From the NCBI GenBank assembly GCA_963791325.1, contig CAWBRU010000011.1:205163-269162 (forward strand): a stretch of DNA of 64,000 bases. The letters are read 5' to 3'. The stretch is from JBEVJK01 sp963791325 (GTDB taxonomy: Bacteria; Pseudomonadota; Alphaproteobacteria; Rhizobiales; Rhizobiaceae). Positions 11,497-20,016 of this stretch are shown here, piece by piece; position 1 is the stretch's first letter; every line of letters starts with the position of its first letter. The translations under genes and the position numbers were made by a program. The notes below the pieces were generated by a model. That model did not search any database. It saw only the letters and a list, made by a program, of their open reading frames with translations, and was not told the origin of the DNA.

Positions 11497-12380
11497 TACT
11501 CACCCCGTCGCTTTCATCGGCCTCGGCCGGATGGGCTTGCCGATGGCCCGGCGATTGCTGGCGGCGGGTCACCGGGTCCGCGGCAGCGATCGCTCGGCGG
11601 CCGCGCGCGCGGCCTTCGTGGAGAGCGGCGGTGAGGCGTTCGAGACCGCGCAGGAAGCCGCCCAAGCTACCGGCATGCTGATCACCATGCTGCCCTCCGG
11701 CCAGGCGGTGCGCGAAGTGCTGCTTGGCGCGGACGGTGCCGCGTCGGCCCTTGCCCCCGGCGCGCTGGTCGTCGACATGAGCTCGTCAGCCCCGGCCGAC
11801 ACCAGGTCGCTTGCCGGGCTGCTCGCCGAACGCGCGCTGCGGCTGGTCGATGCGCCGGTGTCGGGCGGGGTCGCCCGCGCCGCCGACGGGACGCTCACCG
11901 TCATGGCCGGCGGAACGCCTGCCGACATCGAGCGCGCACTGCCGCTATCTCGCCGCAATGGCGAACCTCATTCGGCCAACCGGCGCGATCGGCTCGGGCC
12001 ATGCCGTCAAGGCGCTCAACAATTACGTCTCGGCTGCCGGGCTGGTGGCCGCCTGCGAAGCGGTCCTGGTGGCCGAGCGCCTCGGCGTCGACCCGGCGCT
12101 CCTGGTCGATATGCTCAACGTCTCCACCGGCCGCAACAACTCGACCGAGCGCAAGCTGAAGCCGTTCATCCTGTCGCGCAGCTTCGCCTCCGGCTTCTCG
12201 CTTGATCTGATGGCCAAGGACGTTCGCACCGCCGCCGAGATGGTCGAGGCGGCGGGGCTGAAGGGCAGCCGGCCGGCGGACACCGCGGCGCTTTGGCGCT
12301 CCGCGGCGGCAGCGCTGGGCACGGCCGCCGACCATACCGAAATCTACCGTTATCTCGCCGGCGACGCCGGCAGCCCGTGA
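11489..12380 (+). pseudogene. NAD(P)-dependent 3-hydroxyisobutyrate dehydrogenase family oxidoreductase, one frameshift
   Basis: This belongs to the beta-hydroxyacid dehydrogenases, which interconvert short 3-hydroxy acids and their semialdehydes. The N-terminal nucleotide fold has the fingerprint FIGLGRMGLPMARRLLAAG. The substrate-binding loop is DAPVSGGVARAADGTLTVM, and the catalytic lysine lies in GSGHAVKALNNYVSAAG. One extra base near 11945 separates the Rossmann domain from the helical domain; both are otherwise complete and total about 296 residues. The GTG start overlaps the upstream stop. Family members include tartronate semialdehyde reductase and 2-(hydroxymethyl)glutarate dehydrogenase, so the exact substrate is open. 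Confidence 0.85.
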
Positions 12381-12391
12381 GGGAGAACGCC

Positions 12392-13333
12392 ATGGCCCGC
12401 ATCGTTCACACCGCAGCCGCGCAGATGGGCCCGATCGCCAAATCGGAGACCCGCAAGGACACCGTCGGGCGGCTGATCGCGATGATGCGCGAGGCCAAAG
12501 GGCGCGGCGCCGACCTGATCGTCTTCACCGAGCTCGGCGCTCACCACCTTCTTCCCGCGCTGGCTGATCGAGGACGAGGCCGAGCTCGACAGCTACTATG
12601 AAACGCGAGATGCCGGGGCCGGCGACGCAGCCGCTGTTCGACGAGGCCAAGAAGCTCGGCATCGGCTTTTATCTGGGCTATGCCGAGCTGGTCCGCGAGG
12701 CCAACCGCAAGCGCCGCTTCAACACCTCGATCCTGGTCGATCGCTCGGGGACCATCGTCGGCAAATACCGCAAGGTGCATCTGCCCGGCCACGCCGAGCC
12801 GCAGCCCGGCCGCACCCACCAGCATCTCGAGAAGCGCTATTTCGAGCCGGGCGATCTCGGCTTCCGGGTGTGGCGCGGCATTCGGCGGCGTGATGGGCAT
12901 GTGCATCTGCAACGACCGCCGCTGGCCCGAGACCTATCGGGTGATGGGCCTGCAGGGCGTCGAAATGGTCATGCTCGGCTACAACACGCCCTACGACCAC
13001 ACCGGCCACCGCGACATCGACAGCCTGACCCAGTTCCACAACCATCTGTCGATGCAGGCCGGCGCCTACCAGAATTCCACCTGGGTGATCGGCACCGCCA
13101 AATGCGGGGTCGAGGAAGGTTCCAAGATGGTCGGCCAGAGCGCCATCATCGCCCCTTCCGGAGAGATCGTCGCGCAGGCCGTCTCGCTCGAGGACGAGAT
13201 GATCACCGCGCGCTGCGATCTCGATCTCGGCAAGCGTTATCGCGAGACGATCTTCAATTTCGCCAAGCACCGCGAGCCGGACGCCTACCGGCTGATCGTC
13301 GAGCGCAAGGGCGCCGTGCCGCCGCCGGAGTGA
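12392..13333 (+). pseudogene. N-carbamoyl-D-amino acid hydrolase (nitrilase superfamily), two frameshifts
   Basis: This enzyme releases ammonia and CO2 from N-carbamoyl amino acids, the product of hydantoinase. The Glu-Lys-Cys triad is visible: E in VFTEL near 12530, K in GKYRKVHLPG near 12770, and C in CICNDRRWPE near 12910. The last motif is characteristic of D-carbamoylases rather than of general nitrilases. Two extra bases, near 12540 and 12885, break the reading frame; about 312 residues result when they are removed, close to the known 304-residue enzymes. ATG at 12392 follows GGGAG. It directly precedes the hydantoinase gene, the classic enzyme pair for hydantoin use. Confidence 0.88.
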
Positions 13334-13391
13334 TGACAGGGCGGCCGTCGCCGGATTAGCCTCAACCCATGCCACAGGGAGACCCCAAGCT

Positions 13392-14849
13392 ATGTCGACA
13401 GTGATCAAGGGCGGCACCATCGTCGCCGCCGACCGCACCTACGAAGCCGATATCCTGATCGAGGGCGAGAAGATCGCCGCGATCGGCAAGAATCTGAAGG
13501 GCGACAAGACGCTCGACGCCGCAGGCGCCTACATCATGCCGGGCGGCATCGACCCGCATACCCATCTCGAAATGCCGTTCATGGGCACCACCGCCGCCGA
13601 GACCTGGGAGAGCGGCACGTTCGCGGCGCTGTCCGGCGGCACCACGCTGGTCGTCGACTTCGTCATCCCCGGCCCCGACGGGATGATCGCGGCGCTCGAC
13701 GACTGGGAGGAGCGGGCCAGGCGGCAGGCTTCGTCCGACTATTCCATGCACATGTGCGTCAACGGCTGGTCGAAGCAGCATTTCGACGAAATGCCGAAGG
13801 TGATCGACCGCGGCATCAACACCTTCAAGCACTTCATGGCCTACAAGGGCGCGCTGATGGTGAACGACGACGAGATGTTCGCCTCGTTCCAGCGTTGCGC
13901 GGCCCTCGGCGCGCTGCCGCTGGTGCACGCCGAGAACGGCGACATCGTCGCGGCGCTGCAGGAGAAGTACATGAACGAGGGGCTGACCGGTCCCGAGGCG
14001 CACGCTTACTCGCGGCCGCCCGAAGTCGAGGGCGAGGCCACCAACCGCGCCATCATGATCGCCGACGCCGCCGGCGTGCCGGTCTATATCGTCCATACCT
14101 CCAGCGAGCAGGCCCATGAAGCGATCCGCCGCGCCCGCCAGAAGGGCATGCGCGTCTACGGCGAGCCGCTGATCCAGCACCTGACGCTCGACGAGAGCGA
14201 GTACTTCAACAAGGAGTGGGACCATGCCGCGCGGCGCGTGATGAGCCCGCCCTTCCGCGACAAGAGCCATCAGGATTCGCTGTGGGCCGGGCTTGCGGCG
14301 GGCTCGCTGCAAGTGGTGGCGACCGACCATTGCGCCTTCACCACCGAGCAGAAGCGGTTCGGCGTCGGCAACTTCACCAAGATCCCCAACGGCACCGGCG
14401 GGCTGGAGGACCGGCTTTCGGTGCTGTGGACCAGGGGCGTCGAGACCGGCCGCTTGACGCCGAACGAGTTCGTCGCCGTGACCTCGACCAACATCGCGCA
14501 GATCCTCAACATCTACCCGCAGAAGGGCGCGATCCTGCCCGGCTCGGATGCCGACATCGTCGTCTGGGACCCGAAGCTCTCCAAGACCATCTCGGCGGCG
14601 AACCAGAAGTCGATCATCGACTACAACGTCTTCGAAGGGGTCAAGGTGAATGGGCTTGCCCGCTACACGCTGTCGCGCGGCGAGGTGGTCTGGTCGCACG
14701 GCAAGAACGATCAGCCGCAGCCCGGCCGCGGCAAGCTGCTCAAGCGCAAGCCGTTCCCGGCAGTGGACAAGGCGCTGTCGCAGTGGAAGGAAATCACCGC
14801 GCCGCGCGCCGTCACCCGTTCGGCGGAGCACATGCCGATCGGCGTGTAA
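13392..14849 (+). CDS. hydA: D-hydantoinase / dihydropyrimidinase
   Basis: This intact 485-residue enzyme is of the cyclic amidohydrolase family, which opens dihydropyrimidines, hydantoins and cyclic imides. The binuclear metal site is complete: H56 and H58 in GGIDPHTHLEMPF, the carboxylated lysine K146 in INTFKHFMAYKG, H179 in LVHAENGD, a histidine in VYIVHTSS, and the aspartate in VATDHCAF. The C-terminal extension with YNVFEGVKVNG is standard for the family. Unlike its neighbours it has no frameshift. Its product would be handled by the adjacent carbamoylase or by the amidase. Whether the natural substrate is a hydantoin, dihydropyrimidine or imide cannot be told from sequence. Confidence 0.95.
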   Translation: MSTVIKGGTIVAADRTYEADILIEGEKIAAIGKNLKGDKTLDAAGAYIMPGGIDPHTHLEMPFMGTTAAETWESGTFAALSGGTTLVVDFVIPGPDGMIAALDDWEERARRQASSDYSMHMCVNGWSKQHFDEMPKVIDRGINTFKHFMAYKGALMVNDDEMFASFQRCAALGALPLVHAENGDIVAALQEKYMNEGLTGPEAHAYSRPPEVEGEATNRAIMIADAAGVPVYIVHTSSEQAHEAIRRARQKGMRVYGEPLIQHLTLDESEYFNKEWDHAARRVMSPPFRDKSHQDSLWAGLAAGSLQVVATDHCAFTTEQKRFGVGNFTKIPNGTGGLEDRLSVLWTRGVETGRLTPNEFVAVTSTNIAQILNIYPQKGAILPGSDADIVVWDPKLSKTISAANQKSIIDYNVFEGVKVNGLARYTLSRGEVVWSHGKNDQPQPGRGKLLKRKPFPAVDKALSQWKEITAPRAVTRSAEHMPIGV

Positions 14850-14886
14850 GGCTGAAACGAGCCGGGAGAGTGCTGGTCGGCGCCGT

Positions 14887-16311
14887 TCAACGCCGGCCAG
14901 GGCCTACGGCAGGCGGCAGCAACCGCCCGACCTGCGGCAGGGCGGCGATCGACCACAACGCCGGCATCAGCCGGTCGAGCTCCCGCTGGGAAACAGCCCC
15001 GCCATAGCTGGCCAGGCGGCGCACCTTGCCGTCGATCTCTTGGCGCGACAGCGTGTTGCCGGGATCGCCTTTCGGCTCGTCGACGCGCCCGGACAGGGTG
15101 GTCCCGTCGTCGAGGCTGACCTCGACCTTGCCGATCCAGCGGCCGGGATAGGCCGCGTCGACCTCCTGATCGAGGCGCATCTCGATCCGATCGAGGAAGC
15201 TGCGGGCGCGGTCATCGCCGCGATAGCCGTCGAATTCGGCCATCCCGGCCCTGCGATGCACGGCGATCAGGCCGAGGGTGGCCGGCATCGAGAACTTCGC
15301 CTGGTGGACGCTGGTCGGCTCGGCCACGGCGCCGAGCACGTCGATCGCCCCTTGGTGGACGCGGGCGGTGATGCGGCGGATGCGCTCGGGCGGCAGATCG
15401 TGGGCTTCGAGCACCTGGAGCAGCGCATCGGCGGCCGGGTGGGTATGCCGGCAGGCGGCATGGAACTTGAACGACGTCTCGAGCAACGCCCAGCGGCTGC
15501 CCAGACCGTCGATGAGCGCTGCCGGATCGGCATCGCGCGACATGCCGGCAGCCATGCCTTGCGCGCCTTCGAGGATGCGGCGGGCGCCGGTGAAGCCTTT
15601 GGCGGCCAGGCTTGCGGCGACGATGCCGTCGGCGGCCGCCTTGCCGGTGTGGAGCTGCTTGGAATGGGCGGCATCGCGCAGGAACTCCCAGAGCCCGGCG
15701 GCCTGGGTGCCGGCCGAGCCCAATGCATCGCGCATTTGGGCCGGGGGCAGGCCGATGAGCTTGCCCGCTGCAGCGGCGGCGGCCAGTGTTCCGGCCGTGC
15801 CGGTGGTGTGGAACACCTTGTAGTGGGAGCGGCCGAGAAAGCTGCCGACGCGGATGCCGACCTCGTAGCCGGTCACCGCCGCCAGCAGAAAGTCGCGTCC
15901 CGACGCGCCACGCTGCTGGGCGATCGCCAGCGCCGCCGGAAACACCACCGCGCCAGGGTGAAACACCGAGCCGTTGTGGACATCGTCCTGTTCGGAGATG
16001 TGCGAGGCTGCGCCATTGACCAGGGCGGCGAACAGCGGCGAGGTCGTTCGCCGGGACGTCAGCATCTCGGCTCCGCCGTCGGCCGGTCCCATCTCGGCCG
16101 CCAACGCCTCCATCGCCGCGGTCGGGGCCTGCCCGCGCCCGGAAAGCGCCGAGCCGACCCAGTCGACGAAGAGATCGACGGCCCGGTCGAACACCGGCCC
16201 GGGCACGGCGCCCGCGGTCAGATCGGCGGCAAAAGCCGCAAGCATGGCGCTTTCCTCGCCGCTCGCTTTGGCAAGCAGCGGGTTGATCGGGTCGGGCGCT
16301 GAGACATTCAT
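14887..16311 (-). CDS. MmgE/PrpD family protein
   Basis: This intact 474-residue protein of the MmgE/PrpD fold includes 2-methylcitrate dehydratase and cis-aconitate decarboxylase among its relatives. The N-terminal half has the family pattern FVDWVGSALSGRG and the segment ISEQDDVHNGSVFHPGAVVF. The domain junction carries FKFHAACRHTHPAADALL. It is the third gene of a minus-strand unit with the MaoC-like and CaiB genes, and its ATG overlaps the CaiB stop in an ATGA arrangement. Together these point to CoA-linked conversion of a branched or unsaturated dicarboxylic acid. The reaction is inferred only from the family; isomerase or dehydratase activity are both possible. Confidence 0.92.
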   Translation of the reverse strand: MNVSAPDPINPLLAKASGEESAMLAAFAADLTAGAVPGPVFDRAVDLFVDWVGSALSGRGQAPTAAMEALAAEMGPADGGAEMLTSRRTTSPLFAALVNGAASHISEQDDVHNGSVFHPGAVVFPAALAIAQQRGASGRDFLLAAVTGYEVGIRVGSFLGRSHYKVFHTTGTAGTLAAAAAAGKLIGLPPAQMRDALGSAGTQAAGLWEFLRDAAHSKQLHTGKAAADGIVAASLAAKGFTGARRILEGAQGMAAGMSRDADPAALIDGLGSRWALLETSFKFHAACRHTHPAADALLQVLEAHDLPPERIRRITARVHQGAIDVLGAVAEPTSVHQAKFSMPATLGLIAVHRRAGMAEFDGYRGDDRARSFLDRIEMRLDQEVDAAYPGRWIGKVEVSLDDGTTLSGRVDEPKGDPGNTLSRQEIDGKVRRLASYGGAVSQRELDRLMPALWSIAALPQVGRLLPPAVGPGRR

Positions 16312-17662
16312 CGAGCAAGACCGTGGCAGGCCGAGCACCGCCCGGCGACGCAGGATAGCACCGGATCGGCCGAGAACGGCACGGCGAGGTGAAAGCGCGC
16401 CTTGCCCAGCCGGGGCCCGGCGACCAAGCCCAGGCCACCATGGAAGAGGATGCGGGCACCGGCAGACTGCCGGTAGCCGTCGGGCGTACGGATCACGGCC
16501 GCTCTTGCTCCCGGCCGGCACGCGCGACATTGAACTCGGCGAGGATCGCCTCGGTGTGCTCGCCGAGCGCCGGGACCGGCTCGAGCTGCGGTTCCCAGCC
16601 CGTCGCCGCTGACCGGCTTCAGCACCGGGAGCGGCCCGGCCGGGGAGCCGCAGCTGGCCCAGCGGTCCCGCGCGGCAAGCTGCGGATGCCGCCACAGCGC
16701 CGCCATGTCGTTGACGCGCGGCGGTGGCGATGCCGGCCTCTTCGAGCCGGGTCAGCGCCTCCTCGGTCGGCAGCTTGGACAAGACGTCGGTCAACGACCG
16801 GCTCGAGCTCATCGCGGTGGGCGGCGCGGCCGGCGTTGCCCTTGAACCGCGGGTCGCGCGCGAGCTCCGGACGGTGCAGCACCGTGGTCGCGAAGGCCGC
16901 CCATTCGCGGTCGTTCTGCAGCCCGAACAGCACGGCGCCGTCGGCAGTCCGGTAGGGTCCATACGGATAGATGGTGGCATGGCCGGCGCCGTTGCGCGGC
17001 GGCGGCTCGGCGCCGTCCATGGCGAAGTACATCGGAAAGCCCATCCATTCGGCCATCGCCTCCAGCATCGACACGTCGATGTGGTCCCCGGCTCCGGTGC
17101 GGCCGCGCTGGATCAGCGCGGCCAGGATCGAGGTGATAGGCGGTCACGCCGGCGGCGATGTCGGCGATCGAGATGCCGGCCTTGGCCATCTCGTCCTTGG
17201 TGCCGGTCACCGACAGGAATCCAGCCTCCGCCTGGATCAGCAGGTCGTAGGCCTTGCGCTCGGCCATCGCGCCGCCTTGGCCGTAGCCGGAGATCGAGCA
17301 GCGAGACGAGGCGGGGAAACGCGGCGCGCAGCGCCTGCGGACCGAGGCCGAGCCGGTCGGCAGCGCCCGGCGCCAGGTTCTGCACGAACACGTCGGCCCG
17401 GGCGAGGATTGGGTCGCAGCGCGGCACGGTCGCCGCGCCTGCTTGAGGTCGAGCGCGAGGCTTTCCTTCGACCGGTTGGTCCAGACGAAGTGGCTCGCCA
17501 GCCCGCGCGCGCGCTTGTCGTAGGCGCGGGCGAAATCGCCGCCGTCCGGCCGCTCGACCTTGATGACCGCGCGCCCTGGTCGGCGAGCAGCCGGGTGCAA
17601 TAGGGTGCGGCGATCGCCTGCTCCAGCGACACGACCAGGATCCCGTCGAGCGGACGGCTCAT
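16308..17662 (-). pseudogene. CaiB/BaiF family CoA-transferase, frameshifted
   Basis: This would be a class III CoA-transferase moving CoA between carboxylic acids. The N-terminus reads MSRPLDGILVVSLEQAIAAPYCTRLLADQGA, followed after a shift by IKVERPDGGDFARAYDKRA, the standard CaiB opening. The central part covers the segment MFSGYG-like ISGYGQGGAMAERKAYDLL and the region around GHATIYPYGPYRTADGAVLF. Shifts lie near 17565, 17440, 17300, 17135, 16810, 16720, 16610 and 16500. The TGA at 16308 overlaps the start of the MmgE/PrpD gene. It probably activates the acid released by the amidohydrolases of the island. Confidence 0.85.
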
Positions 17663-17682
17663 GCGAGCCTCGCTTCCGCGCG

Positions 17683-18521
17683 TCATCGCCAAGCCGCATC
17701 GGCATCGGCGGCCCACAGCCTCACAACGCCGTCGGCGCCCGGCGGCGCAGCGTTGACGCTCATCGCGTTGCCGTCGAAGAGCGGTGACACCGCCCTGAAA
17801 GCTGAAGCTCTCGACGCGCGCCTGACGGGGCATGGCGGCGGATAAGGTCGACGAGCAGCGTGGCGATCAGCGGCCCGTGCACGACCAGGCCGGGATAGCC
17901 CTCCTCGCTCGGTGACATAGTCACGGTCATAGTGGATGCGGTGGCCGTTGAAGGTCAGCGCCGAATAGCGGAACAAGCAGCACCGCGTCAGGGATCAGCG
18001 TGCGCCGCCAGATGCCCGGCTCGACCGGCTTGGCCGCAGTCTCGGGCGCTGGCGCCTGGCCGGCGCGCGATAGACGATGTCGTGCTCGTCGATGATCGCC
18101 GGCGCTTCGCCTGCGCGGCCGATCTCGTGGCGGACGGTGACGAAGACCAGCGGCGCCGCCGGCGCCGTCCTTGTTCGTCACCGAGGCGATGGTCGAGCGC
18201 CGGACGATCGCGTCGCCGACCCGGAGCTCGCCCGGGAAGCTCAGCCGGCTGCCGGCCCACATGCGGCGCGGCAGCGCGCACCGGCGGCAGGAAGCCGCCG
18301 CGCCGCGGATGGCCGTCCGGGCCGATGCTCGGACTGCGCGCGCCCCGGGCAGGAAGAACAGCCAGTGGCCGAGCGGCGGCACGAGCGTCGCCGTCCGCCG
18401 CCGGCGGACCTGCCCGGTCGAGCGTCGCGCGCAGCCGGTCGAGCGGTCCGGCGCTTACCCGGTCGTGCGCGGCTTCGCTGCGGCCGACCCAGGCGCTATA
18501 GTCGAGAGTACCGTCGCTCAT
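17683..18521 (-). pseudogene. MaoC-family dehydratase/hydratase (mesaconyl-CoA hydratase-like), frameshifted
   Basis: This is the first gene of the minus-strand unit. The N-terminus MSDGTLDYSAWVGRSEAAHDRVSAG followed by PLDRLRATLDRAG and a segment LGHWLFFLPGA matches the FAS1-like dehydratase domain of mesaconyl-C4-CoA and 3-methylfumaryl-CoA hydratases. Further pieces (RRMWAGSRLSFPGELRVGD, then a hot-dog fold region ending LWAADADAAWR) support a two-domain protein of about 280 residues. Several one-base shifts are needed, near 17795, 17910, 17980, 18165, 18270 and 18345. The family and the CaiB and PrpD neighbours suggest hydration of an unsaturated C4 or C5 dicarboxyl-CoA. This assignment is moderate because of the damage. 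Confidence 0.72.
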
Positions 18522-18594
18522 TCCAGCGTGCAGGGCGAAGCCGCCTCCTCACCAGGTTGAATGCAGCCCGGCAGCGATCGCAATTCGGCATCAC

Positions 18595-18617
18595 ATTGAT
18601 ACCGAAGCGTTATCAAT
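18595..18617. promoter_or_regulatory. Inverted repeat, probable LysR operator (copy 2)
   Basis: ATTGATA, nine bases, TATCAAT: the same two 7-base arms as at 926 to 949, followed in both copies by CG. It lies in the 233-base divergent region between the MaoC-like gene, whose start is about 75 bases away, and the deacetylase-fold gene, whose start is about 138 bases away. Recurrence at both divergent promoters of the island argues for one regulator. The one-base spacer difference may be real or another consensus indel. Confidence 0.6.
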
Positions 18618-18754
18618 CGCTACCTGAGGTAGCCTAAGTGTCTCTATCAAGGATAAAGAATAATCTGGATTTTTCAAAGCAGCCATGTTCCAATTCCTGG
18701 CAAATGGATCAGCGGAGGTCGCTTGGCTGAGCGGCCGCAATGGGAGAGCGAACG

Positions 18755-19663
18755 ATGGCAAAAGAAATCCTCTGCGCATTCGGCACGGACATCGATTCGG
18801 TGGCGGGCTGGATCGGCTCCTATGGCGGCGGCGACTCGCCATCCGACATCCAGCGCGGCATCTTTGCCAGCGAGGTGGGCATATCCGCGGCTGCTGCGGC
18901 TGTTCAAGAAGTACGGGTCTGCAAGCACCAGCTTCTTCATCCCCGGCCATTCGCTCGAGACGTTTCCGGATCAGGTGCAAGCAGATCGTCGACGAAGGCC
19001 ATGAGATCGGCGCGCACGGCTATCTGCACGAGAATCCGGTGGCGATGACGCCGACCCAGGAAGAGGCGGTGCTGGTCAAATCCATCGACCTGATCGAGAA
19101 GCTGTCGGGCGCGCAAACCGCGCGGCTACGTCGCGCCCTGGTGGGAGATGTCGTCGTCGACCGCTGCCCTGCTGCAGAAATACGGCTTCACCTACGACCA
19201 CAGCCAAGGCTATCGCGATTTCCAGCCGTTCTACGCCCGGGTCGGCGATGAATGGAACGTCATCGACTATTCCAAGAAGGCCGAGGATTGGATGCACCCG
19301 CTGAAGCACGGCAAGGAAATCGACCTCGTCGAGGTCGGCGCCAACTGGTATGTCGACGACCTGCCGCCGATGATGTTCATGAAGAAGGCGCCGAACAGCC
19401 ACGGCTTCGTCAACCCGCGCGACATCGAGGAACTGTGGCGCGATGCCTTCGACTGGGTGTATCGCGAGATGGACTATGCGGTGTTCGCCTTCACCATCCA
19501 TCCCGATGTCAGCGGCCGTCCGCAGGTGCTGTTGATGCTGGAACGCTTGATCGAGCACATCAACGGTCATGACGGCATCAAGTGGCTGACCTTCGAAGAG
19601 ATCGCCGAAGACTTCCGCCGCCGCTATCCGTTTGCCGGCGGCAAGCGGCCGCCGGTGATCTGA
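18755..19663 (+). pseudogene. Polysaccharide deacetylase-fold hydrolase (possible cyclic amide hydrolase), frameshifted
   Basis: This protein has the NodB/polysaccharide deacetylase fold. The metal aspartate lies in FGTDIDSVAGW and the metal histidines in GAHGYLHENP. A catalytic-core block PRGYVAPWWEMSS is readable after correcting shifts near 19117 and 19158. Other shifts lie near 18885 and 18977; from 19170 on the sequence is clean to TGA-terminated GGKRPPVI at 19663. No signal peptide is seen, so a cytoplasmic role is likely. The fold also contains the allantoinase PuuE and cyclic imide hydrolases. Given the hydantoinase and amidase neighbours, ring opening of a cyclic amide is more plausible than sugar deacetylation. 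GGGAG precedes the chosen ATG. Confidence 0.82.
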
Positions 19664-19709
19664 CTGGGTTGACGGAAACGGCGCGCCGGACGGCCGGGAG
19701 AACAACGCG

Positions 19710-20012
19710 ATGTGCGCGAGCTGCGGCCTTCCGATGGCGCCTGGTCACTGGACCGAGGCGGGCGCGGCAACGGCGCATGACCGGCTGCGCGCCCGCTTCC
19801 GCCGCAGCCAGGTGCTCAACGCCGTGCTGCCTGCCTTCGGCCTCAGCGCCCATGACGGCGCCGACGTTCCCGGCATCCAGGTCGGCACATTGTCGGGGGA
19901 GCGGCGGATCGTGCGCGACCTCGAGGAGCTGTGGGCGGTGGCCGAGCAGCTCGCCGGCCGGCCGATCGACCCGCTCGATCCCCGGCTGATCGGCCGGAAC
20001 GGCGAGGACTGA
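19710..20012 (+). CDS. Small conserved-looking protein with N-terminal CASC motif
   Basis: This is a 100-residue protein beginning MCASCGLPMAPGHWTEAG. The Cys-x-x-Cys with a nearby histidine could bind a metal or act in redox. The rest is predicted soluble and ends DPRLIGRNGED. I do not recognise the family. It lies 46 bases after the deacetylase-fold gene and four bases before a CobW GTPase start, so co-transcription is very likely. A zinc- or metal-handling partner of the GTPase or of the neighbouring hydrolase is a reasonable guess, not shown. Confidence 0.7.
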   Translation: MCASCGLPMAPGHWTEAGAATAHDRLRARFRRSQVLNAVLPAFGLSAHDGADVPGIQVGTLSGERRIVRDLEELWAVAEQLAGRPIDPLDPRLIGRNGED

Positions 20013-20016
20013 GCCG

